Source: Firmicutes bacterium UBA5493
Lineage (GTDB): Bacteria; Bacillota; Limnochordia; Darwinibacteriales; Darwinibacteriaceae
Length of the DNA stretch: 23,386 bases
Direction of reading: 5' to 3'
Assembly (NCBI GenBank): GCA_002424045.1
Contig: DIPH01000030.1
Coordinates: forward strand, 1-23,386
Under the pieces are notes generated by a model that saw only the letters and a list, made by a program, of their open reading frames with translations, was not told where the DNA came from and did no database searches. Numbering within the stretch: the first letter of the stretch is position 1; every line of letters starts with the position of its first letter. Below, piece after piece: positions 7,141 to 14,935 of this stretch. A program made the translations under genes and the position numbers.

Positions 7141-8019
7141 TTATTCTGGACGGTCTACCTGTGGAAACGCTTCCGGAGGTGCACCATGCAGTAGTTCGGC
7201 TAAGGGCACAATCTCTAATCCCTTCGCCCTGATAATCTCAATAACATTAGCTAGAGACAACACGGTAGCCCTACGATCGCCGCCTTCGCTTGCTACTAAG
7301 GCGCCGCTATCGTGGAAAAGGATGATGTCTCCGCCCCGAACCCGGCTGTCTACGAACCTCTCGATATATGTGGGTGTGACGCCATAACGCCAGTCGCGGG
7401 TAGAAATAGACCAGAGTACAATTTCTTGGCCCAATAGGCTTGCCAGACGCCGAAACCGATCATCATACATGCCCCGCGGGGGACGGACAAAGACTGGATA
7501 CACCCCTGTAGTCTCCGTAATGATGGCCGTTGCTTCCATTACTTCCTTCTTCAATTCTATGGTGGAGAGGGTGGGCAGATTTCTATGGTTCTGTGTATGG
7601 TTGCCAATGGTGTGCCCTTCTTCCACCACCCTTTGGGCCACATGCGGGTATTTTTCCACGTGTTTTCCTACCATAAAGAAGGTGGCTGGAACGTCTAGAT
7701 CTCTGAGTATGTCTAAGATGGGTAGAGTAAACTCTTCACTGGGGCCATCGTCAAAGGTGATGGCCACTTTATTGGAGACACGGTCACCCACTCGATATAT
7801 ATCAGGCTGGAAGCCAAATCCGTGGTAAACCCAGACAGAGAAGAGAAGAAACATGGTTAATACACCCAAGAGTAAGGACAGCGGTGCGAGAATGATGTTT
7901 CGGTTCTTTAGCCTGAAAAAACGCAGGGTGCGCGTTGCCATACGCCAGTAGATAAGTGAGATCAGGAATACCATACCAAAAAGGATAACCACTCTTAACA
8001 CGAATTCGGGATTCACCAC
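7141..8019 (-). CDS. Membrane-anchored polysaccharide deacetylase (NodB domain)
   Basis: A 292-residue carbohydrate esterase family 4 protein that probably removes N-acetyl groups from peptidoglycan or another glycan at the cell surface. Two hydrophobic segments (about 8-26 and 41-63) precede the NodB domain. Its motifs are intact: TFDDGP with D90-D91, H141-TQN-H145, RPPRG (179-183), and LFH236-D237. The start is uncertain: GGAGG (8028-8032) is only 2 bases before ATG 8025 but 8 bases before GTG 8019, so GTG is chosen; the difference is two residues. The acetyltransferase follows in the same operon. Confidence 0.9.
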   Translation of the reverse strand: MVNPEFVLRVVILFGMVFLISLIYWRMATRTLRFFRLKNRNIILAPLSLLLGVLTMFLLFSVWVYHGFGFQPDIYRVGDRVSNKVAITFDDGPSEEFTLPILDILRDLDVPATFFMVGKHVEKYPHVAQRVVEEGHTIGNHTQNHRNLPTLSTIELKKEVMEATAIITETTGVYPVFVRPPRGMYDDRFRRLASLLGQEIVLWSISTRDWRYGVTPTYIERFVDSRVRGGDIILFHDSGALVASEGGDRRATVLSLANVIEIIRAKGLEIVPLAELLHGAPPEAFPQVDRPE

Positions 8020-8220
8020 GGTCATAACCTCCCTTCGCCTCATTGTACCCAAAAATATGGTGATGTTGCAATAGACTATTATCTTGTTCGAGTGGTATGT
8101 GTTCTTTTTTGTCTATTTTCTGCACCACACGGAAATTTCACCCGATCTTGCTTGTTCGGTGAGATAGTAGTAGAGTAGTCTTAGTGCTAGGGTTAGTGTT
8201 ATTTATGGGGGTTTATTGTA

Positions 8221-9006
8221 TTGAAGAACTATCATACACATACGTTTCGCTGCAACCACGCAGAAGGGGATGCTTCCGATTATGCACAGGCTGCCCTCGA
8301 CAAAGGGCTGACGCTTGTAGGTATAACCGATCATACACCTTTACCTGATAACCGTTGGCTGTATATGCGAATGGGAATATCTGCACTTCCAGTCTATGCC
8401 CGCGCCATCGAAGAATCACAGACGAAGTATGCCGACCTTACGATTCTTAAGGGTATGGAGTGTGAATGGGCACCAGAGTATCACAACTTCTTTGATGAGG
8501 TACTCTTGGGCGAGTATGGCTTTGACTACCTCATTTTGGGCTGTCACTTCTTTCCCTTCCAGGGAAGCTGGCTGAGCAGTCATGGTGATATTGTGAACCC
8601 CAGACGCCTTGTGGCCTATACGGAGTTTCTTATGGAGTCTATGCAGTCGGGGCTCTTTGCCTTTGTGGCTCATCCCGACTTGTTCGGCCTTTCCTATTTA
8701 GAATGGGACGAGAACACCAAGGCCGCATCGAGAGAGATCTTGAGTGCAGCCCAAGAACTCGATCTACCCTTGGAAATCAACGGCTATGGTTTGGCGAAGC
8801 GAAAAGTCAGGACGAAGCAGGGCGAGCGCACGGCCTATCCGTGGCTTCCCTTTTGGGAATTGTCCAGAGACTATAAGATCAAGGTTATTGTGAACTCGGA
8901 TGCTCATGATCCGGACTATGTGGATCAAGGCATAGTGAGGGGTCAAGATATGGCGCAGAGTCTAGGTTTGCGTTTGGCAAATATGGAGTATCTCGAAGGG
9001 AGGTAA
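8221..9006 (+). CDS. PHP-domain phosphatase, histidinol-phosphatase (HisJ/HisK) type
   Basis: A 261-residue metal-dependent phosphoesterase of the PHP superfamily. The metal ligands are all present: H5-T-H7, H13, D37-H38, E80, H109, H151, and D227-A-H229. Length and motif order match the HisJ/HisK histidinol-phosphate phosphatases. No other histidine gene is near, and the gene is coupled to rtcB, so another phosphomonoester substrate is possible. It starts at TTG, supported by GGGGG about 9 bases upstream and by the usual family opening (NYHTHT); no ATG fits. Translation is likely coupled to rtcB, whose ribosome site lies inside the end of this gene. Confidence 0.85.
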   Translation: MKNYHTHTFRCNHAEGDASDYAQAALDKGLTLVGITDHTPLPDNRWLYMRMGISALPVYARAIEESQTKYADLTILKGMECEWAPEYHNFFDEVLLGEYGFDYLILGCHFFPFQGSWLSSHGDIVNPRRLVAYTEFLMESMQSGLFAFVAHPDLFGLSYLEWDENTKAASREILSAAQELDLPLEINGYGLAKRKVRTKQGERTAYPWLPFWELSRDYKIKVIVNSDAHDPDYVDQGIVRGQDMAQSLGLRLANMEYLEGR

Positions 9007-9008
9007 CA

Positions 9009-10244
9009 ATGTTCATTCTCTTTCATGAAAAGGAGCAGCTTGTGCCCATCAAGGTCTGGCTGCCGAGTGTGGACGATCTTGATGAGATGTGTCTTCGTCA
9101 GGCGCTGAATCTCTCCAACTTACCCTTTGCTTTTAAGCACATCGCCTTGATGCCTGATACGCATTCGGGCTATGGTATGCCCATCGGCGGGGTGTTAGCC
9201 AGTTCCAAAGCGATTATCCCCAATGCGGTGGGGGTAGACATTGGCTGCGGGATGAGCTTTGTGCAAACAAATGTACCAGCTAGTCTCTTGCGTGATATCT
9301 CCACCCCACAAGGAAGCTTGGCCCAGGGTTTGGTTGGCCAGATCATGCGGGATGTTCCCCAGGGATTTGAGCATCATCAAAAACGTCAACAATCGGAGTT
9401 CTTGGATCGCTTTCCCGTTCAGAAACTCTATCATTATGGGAGAGACAAGCTACCCACTTTAGATGAAGCTTATGTACAGCTGGGGACACTAGGAGGCGGG
9501 AACCACTTTATTGAGCTTCAAGAAGACGAACAAGGCTATTTAGGAATCATGGTCCACACAGGCTCTAGGAACGTCGGCTTCAAAGTAGCGAACTACTTTA
9601 ACCGCCTTGCCAAGGAGCTTAATTTGAAGACGGGCTCTGAGATCCCGCCTGAATATGATTTAGCCTACTTGCCCCTAGGGACCAAGGAGGCTGCCGGCTA
9701 TATAGAGTGGATGAACTTTGCCTTGGAATTTGCTCGTCACAATCGGGAGCAGATTATGGGCAGAGTTCAGGCAATCGTCTTTGAAGGGTTGAAGCGTTAT
9801 GCCGGCATCAAGGACATTCAGATCTCCAAAGAAGTGAATGCCCATCATAATTACGCCGCCAAGGAACACCACTTTGGAAAGGATGTTTGGGTACACCGCA
9901 AAGGAGCCATTCGGGCCCGCCAGGGTGAACTTGGCATTATTCCGGGTGCCATGGGATCCTACTCCTTTATTGTGGAGGGTCTAGGAAACAGAGAATCCTT
10001 CCATTCGGCCAGTCATGGTGCAGGACGGGTCATGGGGCGCAAAGAGGCGGTCAGGCAGTTTGATGTACAGGAAGTACTGGCAGATTTTAAGGCTAAGAGG
10101 GTTGTCTTGGGCAAGAGGCGCAAGGCTGATACAGCGGAAGAGTACTACAAGGCCTACAAGAATATCGAAGATGTCATGGCCCACCAGATAGACTTAGTTA
10201 GGCCCATTTTAAAGGTAAAGACGGTGGCTGTTGTTAAAGGGTGA
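9009..10244 (+). CDS. rtcB: RNA-splicing ligase RtcB
   Basis: A 411-residue Mn/GTP-dependent RNA ligase that joins 2',3'-cyclic phosphate or 3'-phosphate ends to 5'-OH ends in the cytoplasm. Key residues line up with Escherichia coli RtcB (408 residues): metal ligands D77, C80, H166 (GNHF), H183 (HTGSRN) and H280 (NAHHN), and the guanylylated H336 (SASHGAGR). The start uses GGGAGG overlapping the end of the PHP phosphatase gene, with two bases between that stop and this ATG. No archease or RtcA gene is visible. In bacteria RtcB is tied to RNA repair; what damage it answers here is unknown. Confidence 0.95.
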   Translation: MFILFHEKEQLVPIKVWLPSVDDLDEMCLRQALNLSNLPFAFKHIALMPDTHSGYGMPIGGVLASSKAIIPNAVGVDIGCGMSFVQTNVPASLLRDISTPQGSLAQGLVGQIMRDVPQGFEHHQKRQQSEFLDRFPVQKLYHYGRDKLPTLDEAYVQLGTLGGGNHFIELQEDEQGYLGIMVHTGSRNVGFKVANYFNRLAKELNLKTGSEIPPEYDLAYLPLGTKEAAGYIEWMNFALEFARHNREQIMGRVQAIVFEGLKRYAGIKDIQISKEVNAHHNYAAKEHHFGKDVWVHRKGAIRARQGELGIIPGAMGSYSFIVEGLGNRESFHSASHGAGRVMGRKEAVRQFDVQEVLADFKAKRVVLGKRRKADTAEEYYKAYKNIEDVMAHQIDLVRPILKVKTVAVVKG

Positions 10245-10294
10245 CCCAGACAATTCTGACAAGACATTACTCTTCTTTCGGGAGGAATTACGGT

Positions 10295-10300
10295 TATAAT
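10295..10300 (+). promoter_or_regulatory. -10 box of the BMP importer promoter
   Basis: A consensus TATAAT lies 47 bases before the start of the binding-protein gene. The -35 region (around 10272-10278, TTCTTT) is poor. No terminator hairpin is visible between rtcB and this promoter, so some read-through is possible. Confidence 0.55.
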
Positions 10301-10347
10301 GGAGAAAGAAAAGGAGTGCATCAAATATAAGACAGGGGGTTTTTGCT

Positions 10348-11322
10348 TTGCGTAAACGAATCGGCTTGATTTTTGTAATGGTTCTGTTAGTTGGTTTAAT
10401 CGTTAGTCCTGCCTATGCCCAAACGCCTAGAATCGGACTTATCTTTGCTGAAGGCGGCTTAGGGGATCAATCCTTCAACGATGCGGCCTATCGTGGTTTG
10501 ATGCAGGCGAAAGACGAACTTGGCGTTGACGTAGTCTATGTTGAGCCAGCAGACATCGCTGAAATGGAAGAACACCAGCGTGCCTATGCGGATCTAGACT
10601 TAGATTTGATTATTGTCATTGGTTTCATTCATCAAAGTGCTTTGGTCGAAGTATCTGCTGACTACCCACACATCAACTTTGCCATCGTCGATGACGTAGT
10701 GGATAATCCCAACGTGACTTCCTTGGTTTTCGAAGAACACGAAGGTTCTTTCTTAGTGGGCGTACTGGCCGGCCTTATGAGTGAGACAAACAAGGTGGGC
10801 TTCGTAGGCGGAATGGAAGTACCCTTGATTCGGAAATTCGAAGTTGGCTTTGTAGAAGGCGCAAAATACGCCAATCCTAATGTTGAGGTCCTAGTGAACT
10901 ATGCAGGCAGTTTTGGTGACCCAGGTAGGGGCCGTGAGTTGGCTGTGAGCCAGAATGAACGCGGCGCCGATATCGTCTACCACGCCGCTGGAGGAACTGG
11001 TAGTGGCGTAATCGATGCGGCTGTAGCCAATGGATTCTATGCCATAGGTGTAGACTCTGACCAAGACTATATGGCTCCTGGGATTGTGTTGACCTCCATG
11101 GTTAAACGAGTTGATACAGCTGTATTCGAGGTTATTAAGTCCGTTGTAGATGGCACCCTCGAAGCTGGCGTACGGAGCTTTGGTATTGAAGATGGTGGTG
11201 TAGGAACGTCTGAGTTTACCTATACCAAGGATCTTATTCCTGAGGCCGTCTTTGATGCAATCGAGGATGCAAGGGACAAGATCATCTCCGGAGAGATCGT
11301 AGTCTCTAATCCTCTCCAATAG
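10348..11322 (+). CDS. BMP-family ABC transporter substrate-binding protein (nucleoside-type)
   Basis: A 324-residue exported binding protein of the BMP/PnrA/NupN family, which captures purine nucleosides in characterised members. A signal peptide ends in SPAYA (cleavage near residue 24). The mature part shows the family blocks: an opening strand with GDQSFND, GFVGG, and the late ligand-loop IGVDSDQD. Unlike most members there is no lipobox cysteine, so the protein is soluble outside the membrane. Start is TTG with AGGGGG upstream; no ATG gives the signal peptide. It heads an operon with an ATPase and two permeases, from which it is separated by a hairpin terminator. The ligand is inferred from the family only. 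Confidence 0.9.
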   Translation: MRKRIGLIFVMVLLVGLIVSPAYAQTPRIGLIFAEGGLGDQSFNDAAYRGLMQAKDELGVDVVYVEPADIAEMEEHQRAYADLDLDLIIVIGFIHQSALVEVSADYPHINFAIVDDVVDNPNVTSLVFEEHEGSFLVGVLAGLMSETNKVGFVGGMEVPLIRKFEVGFVEGAKYANPNVEVLVNYAGSFGDPGRGRELAVSQNERGADIVYHAAGGTGSGVIDAAVANGFYAIGVDSDQDYMAPGIVLTSMVKRVDTAVFEVIKSVVDGTLEAGVRSFGIEDGGVGTSEFTYTKDLIPEAVFDAIEDARDKIISGEIVVSNPLQ

Positions 11323-11339
11323 TCCAAGATTAACTAGAG

Positions 11340-11383
11340 GGAGGCAGCCCGCCGCCGTACGGTTGGCGGTGCCTCCTTTTTTT
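11340..11383 (+). terminator. Attenuating terminator between binding protein and ATPase genes
   Basis: GGAGGCA/TGCCTCC, with an inner GC-rich helix, is followed directly by seven T residues. The ATPase gene starts only 20 bases later with no clear new promoter, so partial read-through would give excess binding protein over transporter. Confidence 0.85.
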
Positions 11384-11402
11384 AGCAGGGAGGAAGTCTT
11401 CC

Positions 11403-12959
11403 ATGGATAAAGTGTTGGAAATGCGCGCTATTACGAAGCAATTTCCTCGGGTTTTGGCCAATGACCAGGTGGATTTTGATCTCAAACATGGTGAGATCCA
11501 TGCCTTAGTAGGAGAGAACGGCTCAGGCAAATCAACTTTAATGAACATTTTGTATGGTTTGTACCAAAGCGATGGTGGCGAGATCTTCGTACGCGGCAAG
11601 CAGGTTCAAGTTACAGAACCGCGGGTGGCCATTGATCTGAAGATTGGCATGGTGTTCCAGCACTTCATGTTGGTGGAACCTTTAACGGTAGCAGAAAACA
11701 TCGTTTTAGGTTCTGAACTCCGCAAAGGTCCTTTTTTAGATTCTAAACGTGCTATTCAAGAGGTAGAGGAGCTTTCACGCCAATACGGACTTAAGATCGA
11801 CCCCCAGGCCAAGGTCGCTGACTTATCGGTGGGCCTTCAACAAAGGGTGGAGATCCTAAAAGCCCTATACCGCGGCGCAGAGATTTTGATTCTGGACGAA
11901 CCGACCGCGGTTCTGACTCCCCAGGAGGTGGAGGACTTATTTAAGGTTCTGCGTACCTTAAGGGCCAGGGGCACCAGTATTGTCTTTATCACCCACAAGA
12001 TTAAGGAGGTTCTAACCCTGTCGGATCGGGTAAGCGTCCTAAGACGGGGTAAGAAAGTAGGCACCAAGGCCACATCAGAAACCAATGAGCAGGATTTAGC
12101 TGAGATGATGGTAGGACGAGTCGTTTTGCTTAATGTAAATAAAGAACCTGCCAGGCCTGGGCCTGAAGTGCTGAAGATTGATAAGCTGTCTGTTAAGGAT
12201 CAATTCGGTCAAGTGAAGGTCAATGAGGTGGACCTCAGCGTTCGCAGTGGTGAAGTGCTAGGCATTGCTGGGGTAGAAGGAAATGGCCAGTCCGAACTTG
12301 TGGAAGCAATTGCAGGCCTGCGGAAAACGGCAGGAGGGAAGATATTCCTAAGCGACCAGGACATTACCGATTGGTCTCCTTTGAAGATAAGGGAAGCGGG
12401 CTTTGGTTATGTTCCCGAAGATCGCCATAGGCGCGGTTTGGTTCTGGATTACTCGGTGGCCGATAATCTAATCTTGGGCCTCCATGGTAAAAATCCCTTT
12501 GTCAAGCACAGTTTGTGGCGTGATGACAGGGCAATTAGTGAGAATGCTGAGCATGTCATCGAGCAATACGATATTCGTCCTCCAGTAGCAAGTCAACACG
12601 CGAGGAGCCTTTCTGGCGGTAATCAGCAGAAGATTGTGGTAGGCAGAGAATTCACACGAGATCCACGTCTGTTGATTTGTGCCCAACCTACCAGGGGTGT
12701 TGACGTGGGCGCCATTGAGTTTATACATCAACAGGTGATTACCCAAAGGGACCATGGCGCGGCCGTCCTCTTGGTTTCCGCCGAACTTGACGAGATTTTG
12801 TCCCTCAGTGACCGCATTGCTGTGATGTATGATGGTCAAATTGTTAGCGTGATGTCGGTCGATGAGGTGACAGAACACAAACTAGGTTTTCTTATGCTTG
12901 GTGGACGTTTAGAAGATTACGAAGCAGGCGAGGTGACAAGTCATGCAAAAGAGGATTAA
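11403..12959 (+). CDS. ABC transporter ATPase, duplicated (NupO-like)
   Basis: A 518-residue protein with two fused nucleotide-binding domains that powers the BMP-type importer at the inner face of the membrane. Domain 1 has Walker A G37-ENGSGK43-ST, Q-loop GMVFQ, signature LSVGLQQ, Walker B ILILDEPTA and FITHK. Domain 2 (from about residue 255) has a degenerate Walker A without lysine (GVEGNGQSE near 290), signature LSGGNQQ, and CAQPTRG instead of a Walker B glutamate. One competent and one degenerate site is usual for the NupO/RbsA group. AGGGAGG precedes the ATG. It overlaps the first permease gene by 17 bases. Confidence 0.93.
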   Translation: MDKVLEMRAITKQFPRVLANDQVDFDLKHGEIHALVGENGSGKSTLMNILYGLYQSDGGEIFVRGKQVQVTEPRVAIDLKIGMVFQHFMLVEPLTVAENIVLGSELRKGPFLDSKRAIQEVEELSRQYGLKIDPQAKVADLSVGLQQRVEILKALYRGAEILILDEPTAVLTPQEVEDLFKVLRTLRARGTSIVFITHKIKEVLTLSDRVSVLRRGKKVGTKATSETNEQDLAEMMVGRVVLLNVNKEPARPGPEVLKIDKLSVKDQFGQVKVNEVDLSVRSGEVLGIAGVEGNGQSELVEAIAGLRKTAGGKIFLSDQDITDWSPLKIREAGFGYVPEDRHRRGLVLDYSVADNLILGLHGKNPFVKHSLWRDDRAISENAEHVIEQYDIRPPVASQHARSLSGGNQQKIVVGREFTRDPRLLICAQPTRGVDVGAIEFIHQQVITQRDHGAAVLLVSAELDEILSLSDRIAVMYDGQIVSVMSVDEVTEHKLGFLMLGGRLEDYEAGEVTSHAKED

Positions 12960-13986
12960 GGTAACTCGCTGGCAAGAAATAGCGACACCACTTGCGGCTG
13001 TGGTCTTAGCCCTATTGGTAGGGTCAGGCTTTATTCTTTTTGTAGGCGAAAACCCCCTTACGGCCTATAGAATTTTATTCGTGGAGTCCTTTGGAAGCAT
13101 ACGAAATCTCGCTACCACATTGCAACGCGCGACTCCTTTGATGTTTACCGGACTAGCCGTTGCCTTTGGGTACCGGGCAGGTCTGTTTAATATCGGTGCC
13201 GAAGGGCAACTATACATTGGAGCCTTTGCCGCTGCCTGGGTTGGTTTTACCTTTACCGGATTGCCCCGTTTGATTCATCTGCCTTTAGCCATTGTAGTAG
13301 GTATGCTCGGCGGTGCCTTCTGGGGCTCTATACCTGGTTATTTAAAGGCCAAACTGGGCATTCACGAAGTCATTAACACCATCATGCTGAATTTCATCGC
13401 CCTGTACTTGACAGACTGGTTGGCAACTGGTCCCTTTCATGGTGGTTCGTGGGTACCTGAGACGGCGCGGGTCAGCGCTACAGCGGCTCTCACCCGTTTG
13501 TATCCTCCGACACGTCTGAGTACGGGCGTTTTTTTGGCCTTGGCAGCAGCTTTTGTGGCTTATCTGATCTTGTGGAAGACCAAGCAAGGCTATGAGTTGC
13601 GTGCCGTTGGCTTGAATCCTCAAGCAGCAGAATACGGCGGAATCAATGTGGCTAAGAACACAATTATTGCCATGGCCATCAGCGGTGCTTTCGCGGGACT
13701 TGCCGGTACAGAACAGATTCTGGGTCTACATAATCGGTTCATTGTGCGTTTTTCTGCCGACTTAGGATTCATGGGCGTAGCCGTGGCACTTTTGGGTAAG
13801 AATCATCCTGTAGGAGTAATCTTTGCGGCGATCTTGTTTGGAGCACTTCAAACGGGCTCTGCTGCTATGGATCGTCTGACCTCGGTGCCCCGTGAGTTAA
13901 TCACCATTATCCAGGCCCTAATCATTTTCTTCGTGGCTGCGGAGTACTTAATCCGGCGCATTCTGCGCATGAAGGAGGAAGCATAA
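12943..13986 (+). CDS. ABC transporter permease (NupP-like)
   Basis: A 347-residue integral membrane protein of the BPD_transp_2 family with eight or more hydrophobic segments. The stretch GLFNIGAEGQLYIGAF is the signature of the BMP-importer permeases related to NupP/YufP. It forms a heterodimeric channel with the next gene product. GAGGTGA supports the ATG, which lies inside the end of the ATPase gene. Its stop overlaps the next start by one base. Confidence 0.92.
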   Translation: MQKRIKVTRWQEIATPLAAVVLALLVGSGFILFVGENPLTAYRILFVESFGSIRNLATTLQRATPLMFTGLAVAFGYRAGLFNIGAEGQLYIGAFAAAWVGFTFTGLPRLIHLPLAIVVGMLGGAFWGSIPGYLKAKLGIHEVINTIMLNFIALYLTDWLATGPFHGGSWVPETARVSATAALTRLYPPTRLSTGVFLALAAAFVAYLILWKTKQGYELRAVGLNPQAAEYGGINVAKNTIIAMAISGAFAGLAGTEQILGLHNRFIVRFSADLGFMGVAVALLGKNHPVGVIFAAILFGALQTGSAAMDRLTSVPRELITIIQALIIFFVAAEYLIRRILRMKEEA

Positions 13987-14915
13987 TGGGGGAAGTCCTG
14001 GGCTTGTTATTTAATACTGCAGTATTCGCTGCCGCTCTAAGAATGGCAACTCCGCTTATCTTTGCAGCTTTGGGCGGAATTTTCTCCGAACGTAGCGGGG
14101 TCGTGAACATAGCCTTAGAGGGCATGATGTTAATTGGAGCATTCACCGCGATGTTTGTCTCGAATCAGACCGGCAATCCTTGGCTAGGTGTTATCGGTGC
14201 TATGGCGGCTGGAGTTTTGATCGGTTTGTTGCACGCCCTGTTTTGTATACACTATCGGGCTAACCAGGTGGTCATAGGAACGGCCATTAATATCTTTGCT
14301 GGAGGATTAACCGTTTTCTTACTGCGCTATTTCTTTGGTGCAGCAGGCACGTCGCCAAGTGTAGCCACCATTGGTGATGTCACCATTCCAGTTATAAACC
14401 GGATTCCGTGGATCGGCAGAGTGATTGGACGGCAAAATCCCTTGGTCTACTTGGCGCTACTTGCCGTAGTGCTTGCTCATCTTGTGATCTACAAGACGAG
14501 TTGGGGGTTGAGACTTCGGGCTGTAGGAGAGCACCCCAAGGCTGCTGATACAGTAGGAGTTAACGTCTTTCGTATGCGCTATGTTGCCGTGGCCCTGAGC
14601 GGGGCTTTGGCGGGTCTCGGCGGCACGTATTTGTCCATCGCCCACCTGAGCCGGTTCAGTGAAGGTATGACTGCCGGACGCGGTTTTATCGCCTTAGCTG
14701 CTGTCATTTTTGGAAAATGGACTCCCTTTGGGGCCTTAGGCGCCTGCTTGTTTTTCGGCTATGCCGATGCTCTGCAGATGCGTTTGCAGGATGTTGGCAT
14801 TCCAACGCAGTTTATGAACATGCTTCCCTATGTGTTGACCATGGTTGCTCTAGCTGGTTTCATTGGAAAATCCGTGGGACCCAAAGCATCGGGTCAGCCC
14901 TATATCAAAGGTTAG
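13986..14915 (+). CDS. ABC transporter permease (NupQ-like)
   Basis: A 309-residue integral membrane protein, the shorter partner permease. The opening block (RMATPLIFAALGG, SGVVNIALEGMMLIGAF) is typical of NupQ/YufQ. The ATG overlaps the previous TAA by one base (TAATG), with AAGGAGG upstream, so synthesis of the two channel subunits is coupled. The exporter gene starts 20 bases downstream with no terminator between. Confidence 0.92.
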   Translation: MGEVLGLLFNTAVFAAALRMATPLIFAALGGIFSERSGVVNIALEGMMLIGAFTAMFVSNQTGNPWLGVIGAMAAGVLIGLLHALFCIHYRANQVVIGTAINIFAGGLTVFLLRYFFGAAGTSPSVATIGDVTIPVINRIPWIGRVIGRQNPLVYLALLAVVLAHLVIYKTSWGLRLRAVGEHPKAADTVGVNVFRMRYVAVALSGALAGLGGTYLSIAHLSRFSEGMTAGRGFIALAAVIFGKWTPFGALGACLFFGYADALQMRLQDVGIPTQFMNMLPYVLTMVALAGFIGKSVGPKASGQPYIKG

Positions 14916-14935
14916 AACGGAGTAATTGAGACTAT

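Noticed and set aside
10891..11319. 142-codon minus-strand frame inside the BMP gene
   Set aside because: It is fully antisense to a well-supported gene, lacks a ribosome site and resembles no known protein.
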